DNA from: 9FT-COMBO-48-23 sp963754385
GTDB lineage: Bacteria > Chloroflexota > Dehalococcoidia > GIF9 > UBA5629
DNA: 64,000 nucleotides
Assembly (NCBI GenBank): GCA_963754385.1
Contig: CAVWGE010000003.1
Span: forward strand, 1 to 64,000
Direction: 5' to 3'
Translations under genes and position numbers: made by a program
In this document: in pieces, positions 54,635 through 62,687 of the stretch
How the letters are laid out: the number at the start of each line of letters is the position of its first letter
Numbering within the stretch: position 1 is the first letter of the stretch
The notes under the pieces: generated by a model
Database searches by the model: none
Told to the model about the DNA's origin: nothing
What the model saw: the letters and a program-made list of their open reading frames with translations, nothing else

Positions 54635-55435
54635 CTAAGCCCTTGATTTTCCCCTCGATTTTCCCTTTGCTTTTCTCTCACGAAGCCAAAGAACCACTCC
54701 TGTTGCTATCAACGCCCAAGCAGCGATGAGAAACTCTGCTTGCACGCCTGTAATAATCTCTTTGCTCACCAAGACATAGTTGTAAACTGGGATGAGATAC
54801 ACTAAAGCAGCCAGGAGATAGAATTGCCACCACCGACCTCTAGCTAGTCCCCAACCAGCCAGCGCACAGGAGGCTACATTAACACCGATGACAAAAAAGG
54901 TTTCCCAAAATCCACCAAGAGCCATAACCCCTTGCATTTGGACATTCTCCCAACTCCATCCGTTGGCAAGGATATAATTGAGCGTCCATTGCGCCTCAAG
55001 TATAGCAAATCCAGCGCCGGACACAGCACCAGCGGCAAGACCTAATCTAGGTTCGATGTCTCTGCCATTACGCCACCAGTAGACAGCAACGGGTAACAGC
55101 TTAAACCCTTCTCGCACCAGTCCAAAAAGGTACATCGATGGTAGGCTTGCAAGCAAAGCCCATTTCGCCAGAGTTTCTTGGCTCCAAAAGGAGCTATACA
55201 ACCACGAAATCCCAGATCTAAGCAGAAATGCAGTAACAGCAATGGCAATGGGTGCAAGGATAGCACCGGCAGCGAGAACTACCCATAGCCATGGTTTAGT
55301 AATCAACGGCGGTCGATAGCAAGCAAGCCAGATTGCACCGAAAACCAAAGCCAGAATCCAAACCAGAATAATTCCCAAGATACTGGGGTTAACGGAGAAA
55401 AAATTTACAAAGAAAGCAAGCATTTGCTGTGCCAT
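54635..55435 (-). CDS. Multi-helix membrane protein, possibly PrsW/CPBP-related
   Basis: A 266-residue protein with about seven helices. LVREGFKLLPVAVYWW near 105-120 and GAVSGAGFAILEAQW near 137-151 resemble the two metal-site helices of PrsW-type membrane proteases. However, the EExxK pair is only partly present (RExxFK), so activity is uncertain. The C-terminus is strongly basic. GGAGGAT precedes the start. It lies next to a zinc-ribbon membrane protein and upstream of the DUF948/YtxH pair. Confidence 0.5.
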   Translation of the reverse strand: MAQQMLAFFVNFFSVNPSILGIILVWILALVFGAIWLACYRPPLITKPWLWVVLAAGAILAPIAIAVTAFLLRSGISWLYSSFWSQETLAKWALLASLPSMYLFGLVREGFKLLPVAVYWWRNGRDIEPRLGLAAGAVSGAGFAILEAQWTLNYILANGWSWENVQMQGVMALGGFWETFFVIGVNVASCALAGWGLARGRWWQFYLLAALVYLIPVYNYVLVSKEIITGVQAEFLIAAWALIATGVVLWLRERKAKGKSRGKSRA

Positions 55436-55461
55436 AAATCCTCCTACTATGGTTACACTAT

Positions 55462-55938
55462 CTAGGTGTAAATTTCGTTAGGGTCAGATAGGGACTCGAA
55501 TCCTGGAAACTGCATTGGCTTGAAAGCTATTTCTTCACCTGAATAAGATGGCAATTGAGGAACGGCTGACGGCTTCTCTTTAAAGAAATAATCATAAAGA
55601 AAATAGGCACCCAACACTAAGAATGCAATTATTACCAAGCCAAGGCAGCCCGTAAGCCACGGGTCAGACTTCTTCTTTGCTTTCTCCTCCCCTTCTCCAA
55701 CTTCTCCACCTCCTCCGCGCTTTTGATAGGCTACCGGCTGCTTTGGGAAAGGTTTTACCTTCTGCGGCGTTGGCCAATTTAGACTTTCACGGCAGCTCGG
55801 ACAATTTATTAATGTAGAGTCAACAATAGCACCGCAGTAGGGACAGTTGTATTGGAAAGGTTGTCCGCATGATTGGCAGAATTCTTGACCTACGACATTT
55901 TGCGCACCGCATTTAGGACAGCAAAAAATCTGTTGCAT
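55462..55938 (-). CDS. Double zinc-ribbon membrane protein
   Basis: A 158-residue protein. The N-terminal 50 residues contain CPKCGAQNVVGQEFCQSCGQ and CPYCGAIV...CPSCR, two zinc ribbons with eight Cys. A charged linker is followed by a membrane helix near 98-118 and a short tail. Proteins of this type are common in Chloroflexota and have no defined function. The zinc ribbons would face the cytoplasm. Same direction as, and 26 bases upstream of, the PrsW-like gene. Confidence 0.72.
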   Translation of the reverse strand: MQQIFCCPKCGAQNVVGQEFCQSCGQPFQYNCPYCGAIVDSTLINCPSCRESLNWPTPQKVKPFPKQPVAYQKRGGGGEVGEGEEKAKKKSDPWLTGCLGLVIIAFLVLGAYFLYDYFFKEKPSAVPQLPSYSGEEIAFKPMQFPGFESLSDPNEIYT

Positions 55939-56117
55939 ATATATTACTGCCTTCTATCTAAACTAAGCCTAAACACCGAACCTTCAGGCTTATACTAAAA
56001 CGTCAGTATCATTTTAACCCGCCACAGCCTATACTTCAAGCCAGCAGCCATAAGCCTGGAAAGTCAAACGTAACTGCCGGAAGATTTAGCCTTAAAAGCT
56101 CTCTGTCAGTCAACTGT

Positions 56118-56146
56118 TTTACACAGTCGCATCCATGCAGTATACT
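56118..56146 (+). promoter_or_regulatory. Promoter of the DegV-family gene
   Basis: TTTACA (56118-56123) and TATACT (56141-56146), 17-base spacer, about 50 bases before the start codon. Confidence 0.6.
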
Positions 56147-56194
56147 CTAGGGCTAATATCACACGAGCTATAGTTCTCAGAAAGGCATTAATTT

Positions 56195-57037
56195 ATGACG
56201 ATTAAAGTTGTTACCGATAGTTGCTCGGATATTACACAAGAGGAGGCTAAAGAGCTAGGCATCACTGTAGTGCCGGCATACGTCCATTTTGGCGACGAAG
56301 TCTATCGTGATGGAGTCGACATTGACTGCGACCAATTCTATCACAAACTAGTAACCAACCATGTTCATCCTTCTACTGCAGCAGCATCGCCGGGAGATTT
56401 CGCCAAGGCCTATGAGGAGATAGCCAAAGAAACCAACGAGATTGTCTCTGTACATGTTACCGGCAAGCATAGCGCCATGTACGATTCTGCTCTGGTAGGC
56501 AAGGAGATTAGTGAAAAGAAAGGATGTCACATAGAAGTCATTGACTCTCTAGGCGTAACAATGTGGCAAGGTCTCGTTGCTATAGCCGCAGCGAATGCTG
56601 CCAAAGCCGGATACAGCTTAAAACAGGTGGTAAACAAAGCACTTGAAACTATCAGCCAACTGCGTGCTCTGGCACTTTTGGACACTCTAAGATATGCAGT
56701 CAAAGGTGGACGTCTTGGAAATACAATCTTCGCAATAGAATCGTTACTAAACGTAAAGCCCTTGATCACCCTGCACGGCGGCGAAATCCGCCCAGCCGGA
56801 CTGACACGCACCCGAGTAAAAGGGATAGCCAGACTGCACGAGTTCATCGCATCACCACCACACATAGAGGACTTAGCCATAGTCTATAGCTCTACACCCG
56901 ATGATGCCCGAGCACTTGCCGACCATGCGCATTCCCTCTTTCCCAATTTGATACCACGGATATCAAGACTAGGTCCTACACTGGGAGTACACGGCGGTCC
57001 TGGAGCTTTAGTCGCTATCGCTAAGAAAACAAAATAG
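56195..57037 (+). CDS. DegV family fatty-acid-binding protein
   Basis: A 280-residue DegV protein. Family members bind a fatty acid and act as FakB-type carriers for fatty-acid kinase. The N-terminal VVTDSCSDITQEEAKELGI and VYRDGVDID near 35-43 are diagnostic, as are TAAASPGDFAKAYEE and the C-terminal GPTLGVHGGPGALVA near 259-273. A FakA kinase is not in the window. AGAAAGG precedes the start. Confidence 0.93.
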   Translation: MTIKVVTDSCSDITQEEAKELGITVVPAYVHFGDEVYRDGVDIDCDQFYHKLVTNHVHPSTAAASPGDFAKAYEEIAKETNEIVSVHVTGKHSAMYDSALVGKEISEKKGCHIEVIDSLGVTMWQGLVAIAAANAAKAGYSLKQVVNKALETISQLRALALLDTLRYAVKGGRLGNTIFAIESLLNVKPLITLHGGEIRPAGLTRTRVKGIARLHEFIASPPHIEDLAIVYSSTPDDARALADHAHSLFPNLIPRISRLGPTLGVHGGPGALVAIAKKTK

Positions 57038-57079
57038 GGCTTGTCCTTATACAATCGAAACCATCGCAATGGCTCAGCT

Positions 57080-57913
57080 TCAATATCCTCCCCGCAGCCA
57101 TTCTTCCAGTTCCTTAACTAGTTTTTCGCTTTCGTCCACGGTCAGGCCAAGGTTATTTTCCAGCTTGCTGATGTAGCTATCAAGCTCAGGAACCTGATTT
57201 CTCACCTGAGCTATTTCCCTATCCTGCCTCGCAATCTCATCATCTATACTGGCGAAATTAATATTCAAATCGAATCGCCTGTCGAAAAACTCCATAACTT
57301 TCTTGCAGGCCCACGGGTCTTCGGCTGCCAACAAATAGAAAGGTACTGGCACCCACAGACTTATCCCAGCGATATTTCTCCTCTTAGCAGCCCAAAGGAG
57401 AAAGGAACTGAAGGTCGGTCTTTGCCCATCCTGAGTTTCATAATCCATATCGCTTATAAGGTCATATTGCCTTAGCATCGGCTTCATCTCTGTTGAATTG
57501 GTTACTGACAACAACATTCGTGGTGTAGTATGAGCACCTGGAGAAACCATGCCACCAACAGTGTATATTTCCTTAACCTTACAATATTTCTCAGCTATGT
57601 CTAAGACCAAGCTCAGGAACTCGTACCACTCATACCTGGGTACGTCGCTCCTAAAAATCACTAGGCTTTTTCCCCGACAGCAGTAGAACTTACTTTCTGG
57701 AAACTGGGCTATATCATCTTCTACTGAGACTCCGCTCAAAGCGAAAAAGCTCTCGGGGGTAATCTCGGCGAACTCCCTGCTCGCCAGCTCCTTATTTAGA
57801 TAATCAGCAACCTTTGGCCCCACTCTTCCGGCATCTTGATTCCAGGCTACCACCAAGGGCGAACTCTCTAACTCAGGTTTAAAAAATAATTTAAATGGCT
57901 GCCCTTCACCCAA
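57080..57913 (-). CDS. PAC2 family protein (first of a pair)
   Basis: A 277-residue member of the PAC2 (proteasome assembly chaperone 2-like, ATP-grasp-related COG2047) family. VVAWNQDAGRVGPKVADYL near 22-40, a YTVGGMVSPGAHTTPRM core near 117-133 and a helical C-terminus (about 210-275) with a coiled-coil-like stretch. Archaeal and actinobacterial relatives occur with proteasome genes; none is here. It is 2 bases downstream of a second PAC2 gene, and the two probably form a heteromer. Function unknown. Confidence 0.8.
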   Translation of the reverse strand: MGEGQPFKLFFKPELESSPLVVAWNQDAGRVGPKVADYLNKELASREFAEITPESFFALSGVSVEDDIAQFPESKFYCCRGKSLVIFRSDVPRYEWYEFLSLVLDIAEKYCKVKEIYTVGGMVSPGAHTTPRMLLSVTNSTEMKPMLRQYDLISDMDYETQDGQRPTFSSFLLWAAKRRNIAGISLWVPVPFYLLAAEDPWACKKVMEFFDRRFDLNINFASIDDEIARQDREIAQVRNQVPELDSYISKLENNLGLTVDESEKLVKELEEWLRGGY

Positions 57914-57915
57914 AA

Positions 57916-58827
57916 TTAGTCACCCCCAGGTTCTTTTTTAAACAATTTGTCGATTTCTTGCAGGATTCTCTTCTTATCCTCTTCCGTTATAGGTCCTGGC
58001 TCGCTAGGCTTGGCATAAGTCACATATTTCAATTTATCCAGTTGTTCTTTTATCTCTGAAGGAAGCCTTCCATATACGCTCTCAATCTCGCTCTCGCTTT
58101 GCTGAACAAGAACGTTAATTTCATCCATCGGAACTTCAATCCCTAAGGTAGTGCTCAACACTTCAATCACCGCCTTCGACCCTTTGGGATAGGGAATAGG
58201 AAAGCCATGAATGTAAATCGGTATCTCACCCATCATGCAGATAGCCTCCAGGCCTCTCTTTTTAGCAACGCCTAGCAGTAACCCATTTAATCCAGTAATG
58301 TTACCTTGCCCACCTCTGCCTTCTATGTCTGACATTAAAACTGTATTCTCGTAGCCTTTTACCTCGTCAATTAAGTCCTCCCTATTAGGCACGACCCAGA
58401 CTCTTGACCTTGCGGTGTGATGAATTGGTGCAACAGCTGCTCCCGAAGTATAAACTTTACGGCACCCAAACTTCAGTGCCATATCTAAGACAAGATTAGC
58501 CATCCTGTAAGCTTTTGTTCCTTCAGCATAAGCCCCCGCTCCATCAGTAGGCTGTTCCTCTCCAATAAAGAACAACAAATCTTTTTTCTCAGTTCTCTTA
58601 AAATAAAATTTGTTACTCGGAAACTCTAAATCTTTCAATTCCCCGTCTCTGATTAAAACCCTTCGCGGGTAGAAAAAGTCCCACGGTTCTATCTCACCCA
58701 GCTCCTCTGCACCCACCGTCCTTCTTAGAATGTCGACTGCTATGATTCCGATGTTCCCAATTCCTGGCCAACAAGCTATTAAAACGGGTTTATTAAGCTT
58801 CGGTTCTTCATAGAGTCTGAGACCCAT
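57916..58827 (-). CDS. PAC2 family protein (second of a pair)
   Basis: A 303-residue PAC2 protein. ACWPGIGNIGIIAVDILRR near 18-36, KVYTSGAAVAPIHHTARS near 123-140 and GNITGLNGLLLGVAKKRGLEA are the family's typical blocks. The C-terminus is helical and charged. The start at 58827 has GTGAGGT just upstream. A longer open frame from 58917 adds 30 residues unlike the family. It is divergent from the PPC-domain gene at 59037. Confidence 0.8.
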   Translation of the reverse strand: MGLRLYEEPKLNKPVLIACWPGIGNIGIIAVDILRRTVGAEELGEIEPWDFFYPRRVLIRDGELKDLEFPSNKFYFKRTEKKDLLFFIGEEQPTDGAGAYAEGTKAYRMANLVLDMALKFGCRKVYTSGAAVAPIHHTARSRVWVVPNREDLIDEVKGYENTVLMSDIEGRGGQGNITGLNGLLLGVAKKRGLEAICMMGEIPIYIHGFPIPYPKGSKAVIEVLSTTLGIEVPMDEINVLVQQSESEIESVYGRLPSEIKEQLDKLKYVTYAKPSEPGPITEEDKKRILQEIDKLFKKEPGGD

Positions 58828-58940
58828 CACTACCTCACTTCTTCTACACTGTTCTTTATACTCGATAAGTATAGCACACGGCCTAAACAACTTTAACCTG
58901 CCTAGCCACCTGACCAAGACCTCACCATAATCAAGCGCTA

Positions 58941-58970
58941 CAGAATGTCAGTAAAAATTCAGAATGTCAG
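58941..58970. promoter_or_regulatory. Direct repeats, possible operator
   Basis: CAGAATGTCAG occurs twice, at 58941-58951 and 58960-58970, offset by 19 bases (about two helix turns on one face). It sits between the divergent PAC2 and PPC-domain genes, just upstream of a TATGAT box at 58988-58993. Confidence 0.35.
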
Positions 58971-59036
58971 GAAGACCAGGCTAAGGCTATGATAAACTAA
59001 GAAAGTGAAGAAACAATAAAAAGAGGAGGTAACCTG

Positions 59037-59444
59037 TTGTTCAAGAAGATACATGTATTCAGGGTCAAACCGGGACAAGAATTACTTAACGTAATAGCAC
59101 GTTATTGCCACGAGCGTCAAATTTTCTCAGGTGTAGTCATCGGCATCATCGGCTCGGTGGAAAATGCCCGGCTCAACTTCCTAAAAGCACTTCCGGGAAA
59201 ATATGACAGCGTAGATTATCACGGTCCGTTAGAAATTGTCTGTGCTCAGGGCTCAATAGCCCTAAAGGATGGCATACCCATCATCCACATACACATTCAA
59301 TTGTCAGGACAGGATATCTGCTCAGGCGGTCACCTTGCCCAAGCAACTGTATTTTCTACAGCCGAGGTGACTATAGGAGCGCTTGGTTACCAGCTTCGGC
59401 GTCAGACCGATAGCTACACCGGCCTTAACGAGCTACTTGATTAG
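59037..59444 (+). CDS. PPC domain (DUF296) protein
   Basis: A 135-residue PPC (plants and prokaryotes conserved, DUF296) domain protein. The metal-binding histidines are in PIIHIHIQLSG (His84, His86), followed by SGGHLAQATVFSTAEVTIG. Bacterial members are trimeric, of unknown function; plant relatives carry AT-hooks, absent here. The start is TTG, with a strong AGAGGAGGT site 6 bases upstream. Confidence 0.88.
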   Translation: MFKKIHVFRVKPGQELLNVIARYCHERQIFSGVVIGIIGSVENARLNFLKALPGKYDSVDYHGPLEIVCAQGSIALKDGIPIIHIHIQLSGQDICSGGHLAQATVFSTAEVTIGALGYQLRRQTDSYTGLNELLD

Positions 59445-59584
59445 AAAGTTGCCGGGGTGAGCAACCTATCTATCCTCTCCCGAACAGTCAAGTGACCACA
59501 CCGGTGTTGCCTGTCTATTTCGGCTTTGCCCCATCCGAGGTACCTTCTGGCTAAACTTATGAGTTCTTCCAGACCCCACTCCAT
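59441..59584 (-). pseudogene. N-terminal remnant of an acyl-CoA carboxylase carboxyltransferase
   Basis: A 47-codon frame not previously marked as a gene. It reads MEWGLEELISLARRYLGWGK, then RQHRCGHLTVRERIDRLL and TPATF before a stop. The second part matches the conserved N-terminus of acyl-CoA carboxylase beta subunits (QHxxGKLTxRERIxxLLDPGSF). The catalytic body of about 470 residues is missing, and the stop falls at the end of the oppositely oriented PPC gene. It lies 29 bases after the biotinyl-protein gene in the same direction, where an intact carboxyltransferase would be expected. Most likely a deletion remnant. Confidence 0.6.
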
Positions 59585-59613
59585 ATCTATTCCCCTATCT
59601 CACATACCATGTC

Positions 59614-59835
59614 TTAAGTCTCTATTACGACCAACATGTCCCCACCCTTGACGGATTTACCACTGGAGACATTTACCTCGCTGATTTTGCCACTTGCCGG
59701 AGCCACTATGGGATTCTCCATCTTCATAGCCTCCAGTATGCACAAAGTGTCGCCTTCATTGATTTTGTCACCCACAGCGACATTAACGCTTTTTATTAGC
59801 CCCGGCATCGGGCTCACAACGATCTCTCTTGCCAT
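59614..59835 (-). CDS. Biotinyl (BCCP-like) carrier protein
   Basis: A 73-residue stand-alone biotinyl domain. The biotin acceptor is Lys38 in EAMKM, preceded by VSPMPGLIKSVNV and followed by a conserved GKISEVNVSSGKSVKGGDMLVVI. It would carry CO2 in an acyl-CoA carboxylase or decarboxylase. The start at 59835 has an AAGGGG site; a longer open frame to 59949 adds residues foreign to the family. The carboxyltransferase just downstream is only a remnant, so its partner must be elsewhere if it functions. Confidence 0.9.
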   Translation of the reverse strand: MAREIVVSPMPGLIKSVNVAVGDKINEGDTLCILEAMKMENPIVAPASGKISEVNVSSGKSVKGGDMLVVIET

Positions 59836-59968
59836 TATTTGTCCCCTTTCTAGACATAGTCGCCCTGTATAATAAACTCTTGAGAGCCGCAAAGTCAACA
59901 AGGCAGTGTGGATAGTATAGAACAATAGCTTGACACTCACTCGTGGCAAAAGATATACTTCCTGGGTT

Positions 59969-60045
59969 GGGCCATTAGCTCAGTTGGTTAGAGCACGGTC
60001 CTGATAAGACCGGGGTCTGTGGTTCGAGTCCACAATGGCCCACCA
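59969..60045 (+). tRNA. tRNA-Ile (GAT)
   Basis: A complete 77-base cloverleaf. Acceptor GGGCCAT pairs with ATGGCCC, the D-loop has AGCTCAGTTGGTTAGAGC, the anticodon stem-loop CGGTC-CTGATAA-GACCG gives anticodon GAT, the T-loop is GGTTCGAGTCC, and the 3' ACCA is encoded. No rRNA gene is adjacent. Confidence 0.97.
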
Positions 60046-60202
60046 ACTGCTTGCAAAAGTTTAACAAAGGTTAGCTAATTGTTTACCCAGCTTAGAAGAT
60101 TCCACATTTATTTGACTATCAGTCAATCGGCGCGATCTAGGAATAAAAAGCCAGGCGATTGTTAACCAAACAAATAGCAATTTGTTACCATTCTTCCTCA
60201 AT

Positions 60203-61336
60203 TTAGATTTGTGCTGCCTTAGCTATTTTACCCAAATGGAAGCTGGTATCGCCCAAGTTAATCTCCCAGGCTTTAGCGCGCTTAAAATAAAGAGGTAAAT
60301 CATGATCCTCCGTAAAACCAATAGCACCATGAATCTGAATGCCTGAAGCAGCAATACGCTTAAACCTCTCATTAATCAAAGCCTTAGCCATGGCTACTTC
60401 TTGAGCTGCCGGAAGACCTTTGCTAAGTCGCCAAGCAGCATTGTAAATCACGAGGGAGCACCCATCAACATCAACTAGCATGTTAGCACAATAATGCTGT
60501 ATTGCCTGAAAACTACCAATATGGTGACCAAATGCCATCCTTTGTTTAACATATTCCACTGTCATCTCCAGAACTTGCTTGGCGCCACCAACCATCTCAG
60601 CACATTGAGCCACTACCGCTTTCTCCAGTACTTTATGTAAAATAAGCCAGCCTTCATTAAGGCTGCCCAATATGTTTCTGCCAGGCACATTTACGTTATC
60701 AAAGATAACCTCGCATTGCTTATCTCCAGCAATGGTTTTGAGCAAAGTACAGCTTACTCCTGGGCTCTTAGGATCAATCAAAAATAAAGTGATTCCATCT
60801 TCAGGTATCTCGGCCTCCTTAGTCCTAGCAGCACAGATAAGGTAATCACTTATATGGGCATCAGGGATAAAGAGTTTTGTCCCTTGAACAAGAAATTCCT
60901 TGCCTCTTTGCATAGCTTTAGTTTGGATTCCATCGGCAGTATATATAGCGCTTGGTTCAGTTAATGCTAAAGTAAGGAGCAGTTTTCCTTCAGCCAATTT
61001 GGGCAGAATCTCTTTCTTTTGCCCCTCGCTTCCAGCTTCAAGGATAGTCAATCCTCCAAGAACTACCGTAGAGAAAAAAGGACCGGGCAAGCAAGCCCGC
61101 CCCATCTCTTCAAGCAACACTACTAAATCGAAAAAACTTGCTCCAGCACCACCGTATTCCTCCGGGATAATTAAACCCATCCATCCCATCTCCCCCACCC
61201 TCTGCCATAATTGGTGAGGATAACCTTTTTCATCTTTAACCATCTCTCGAACCAGACTCTTAGGACATTCGGCAGTTAAAAAGTCTCGGGCTGATTTACG
61301 TAACATCTCCTGCTCTTCCGTTAAGCTGAAATCCAT
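60203..61336 (-). CDS. Acyl-CoA dehydrogenase (FadE-type, second of a pair)
   Basis: A 377-residue FAD-dependent acyl-CoA dehydrogenase. N-terminal helices start DFSLTEEQEMLRKSARDFL, ALTEPSAIYTADGIQT near 121-136 is the beta-domain entry, and the C-terminus has HGAIGFTEDHDLPLYFKRAK near 339-358. This resembles one half of the heteromeric FadE pairs that oxidise steroid side-chain or other bulky acyl-CoAs. Whether the catalytic base is present in this subunit cannot be settled without an alignment. It follows the other dehydrogenase by 32 bases, suggesting an alpha2beta2 complex. Confidence 0.9.
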   Translation of the reverse strand: MDFSLTEEQEMLRKSARDFLTAECPKSLVREMVKDEKGYPHQLWQRVGEMGWMGLIIPEEYGGAGASFFDLVVLLEEMGRACLPGPFFSTVVLGGLTILEAGSEGQKKEILPKLAEGKLLLTLALTEPSAIYTADGIQTKAMQRGKEFLVQGTKLFIPDAHISDYLICAARTKEAEIPEDGITLFLIDPKSPGVSCTLLKTIAGDKQCEVIFDNVNVPGRNILGSLNEGWLILHKVLEKAVVAQCAEMVGGAKQVLEMTVEYVKQRMAFGHHIGSFQAIQHYCANMLVDVDGCSLVIYNAAWRLSKGLPAAQEVAMAKALINERFKRIAASGIQIHGAIGFTEDHDLPLYFKRAKAWEINLGDTSFHLGKIAKAAQI

Positions 61337-61368
61337 TGAAGGGTGTCTCCTTTTCTCATATTAAGAGC

Positions 61369-62550
61369 CTATTCAGCAGGTAGGTCCAACCCCTTTACGG
61401 CTATAACATTCCGATCAATTTCTGACGTACCTGCCATTATCGAATAAGATACGGTATCAAGATAAGAAAACAACGGCCAACCATTTAAGCAGGCAAACTT
61501 GGAACCCGGGAGTAACCCCCCATAATTTCCTAAGACTTGCATGCCAAATTCAGCCGCTCTTTGAGCCAGCTCACAGTTATATAGTTTATCCATCGCCGCC
61601 TCATAGGTAGGTATGCTTCCCCTCTCCATCATCCAAATTGCACGATAATGAATCAACCTTGCCATTTCACATTCAGCGAGCAATTCAGCCAGGCGATTCC
61701 TCAGCACCGGGTTAAGTGGCTTTTGTATCTGCTTAATATACTCTGACAAATACTCAAGATAGCCACGGACCGAAGGATAAAACATTAGAGCGGTACGCTC
61801 AAAATCAAGCGTCGCCATGGTCACATACCATCCTTTATTTTTGCCTCCTACCAAGTTCTCCTTAGTAACACGGACATTGTCAAAGAAGACCTCAGCGAAT
61901 TCATGCTCCCCAAGCATATCCAATATGGGATTGACTGTAATTCCAGGGGTTTTCATATCTATCAAGAAGTAACTTAGCCCTTTATGTCTTGTAAGATTAG
62001 GTTCCGTTCTAACTAAGACAAATCCCCAATCTGACAGGTGTGCCCCACTACTCCAGGTTTTTTGTCCATTAATCACATAGTAATTCCCTTCCTCGGTTGC
62101 TTGGGTTTTCAATGAAGCCAGGTCTGACCCGCTATCCGGTTCACTCAGCAATTCGCACCAATATACTTCTCCTCGAGCAATTCCGGGGAGATGTTTTTTC
62201 TTCTGCTCCTCACTGCCAAAGTGTAAAAGCGTTGTGGCAAGAAAAGTAACACCCATATGGTTTATCCCCGGGCAGTTGTGATATAGCACTTCCTCATAAA
62301 CGATGTTTTGTAAGAATAACGAATTCTGCCCCCCATATTCCTCAGGCCAGCTTAAAGATAACCAACCTTTAGCTCCCAGCTTCCGACTCATTGTTCTCAT
62401 AAATTTCCAGGCTTCTTCATCAAGGCCATGGATCGAAGGGGCAAATGTAACTCGAGAATGCCATCTCATCTCCGAAGGGAATTCTTTTTGTATAAACTCA
62501 CGGACTTCTTTCCGGAAAGATTCTTCATGCTGACTAAATCCAAAATCCAT
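61369..62550 (-). CDS. Acyl-CoA dehydrogenase (FadE-type, first of a pair)
   Basis: A 393-residue acyl-CoA dehydrogenase. GWLSLSWPEEYGGQN near 62-76, CELLSEPDSGSDLASLKTQA near 132-151 and the flavin-region INGQKTWSSGAHLSDWGFV near 159-177 are typical. The C-terminal FGMQVLGNYG and YSIMAGTSEIDRNVIA also fit. The CoA substrate is unknown. A GGGAGG site precedes the ATG. With the gene after it, it probably forms a two-subunit enzyme. The upstream promoter and the NrpR-like gene suggest regulation. Confidence 0.9.
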   Translation of the reverse strand: MDFGFSQHEESFRKEVREFIQKEFPSEMRWHSRVTFAPSIHGLDEEAWKFMRTMSRKLGAKGWLSLSWPEEYGGQNSLFLQNIVYEEVLYHNCPGINHMGVTFLATTLLHFGSEEQKKKHLPGIARGEVYWCELLSEPDSGSDLASLKTQATEEGNYYVINGQKTWSSGAHLSDWGFVLVRTEPNLTRHKGLSYFLIDMKTPGITVNPILDMLGEHEFAEVFFDNVRVTKENLVGGKNKGWYVTMATLDFERTALMFYPSVRGYLEYLSEYIKQIQKPLNPVLRNRLAELLAECEMARLIHYRAIWMMERGSIPTYEAAMDKLYNCELAQRAAEFGMQVLGNYGGLLPGSKFACLNGWPLFSYLDTVSYSIMAGTSEIDRNVIAVKGLDLPAE

Positions 62551-62589
62551 TTCCTACCTCCCTGACGTTTTCCAAGATGTATATTTTGC

Positions 62590-62618
62590 TGTATTCGCAC
62601 ACCGCTCGGTATCGTCAA
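62590..62618 (-). promoter_or_regulatory. Promoter of the acyl-CoA dehydrogenase pair
   Basis: Minus-strand TTGACG (62613-62618) and AATACA (62590-62595), 17-base spacer. Within the spacer, 62601-62610 is the palindrome ACCG-CT-CGGT, a possible operator. Confidence 0.45.
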
Positions 62619-62687
62619 GAAATCAAGTCAGTACACAATTAAAACACTGCAGGTTAGCGAGCCGAATTGCTTTGTTGGACAGTTGCA

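Noticed and set aside
59969..60202. tRNA-Ile as an integration site for a mobile element
   Set aside because: No integrase gene and no repeat of the tRNA 3' end were seen nearby.
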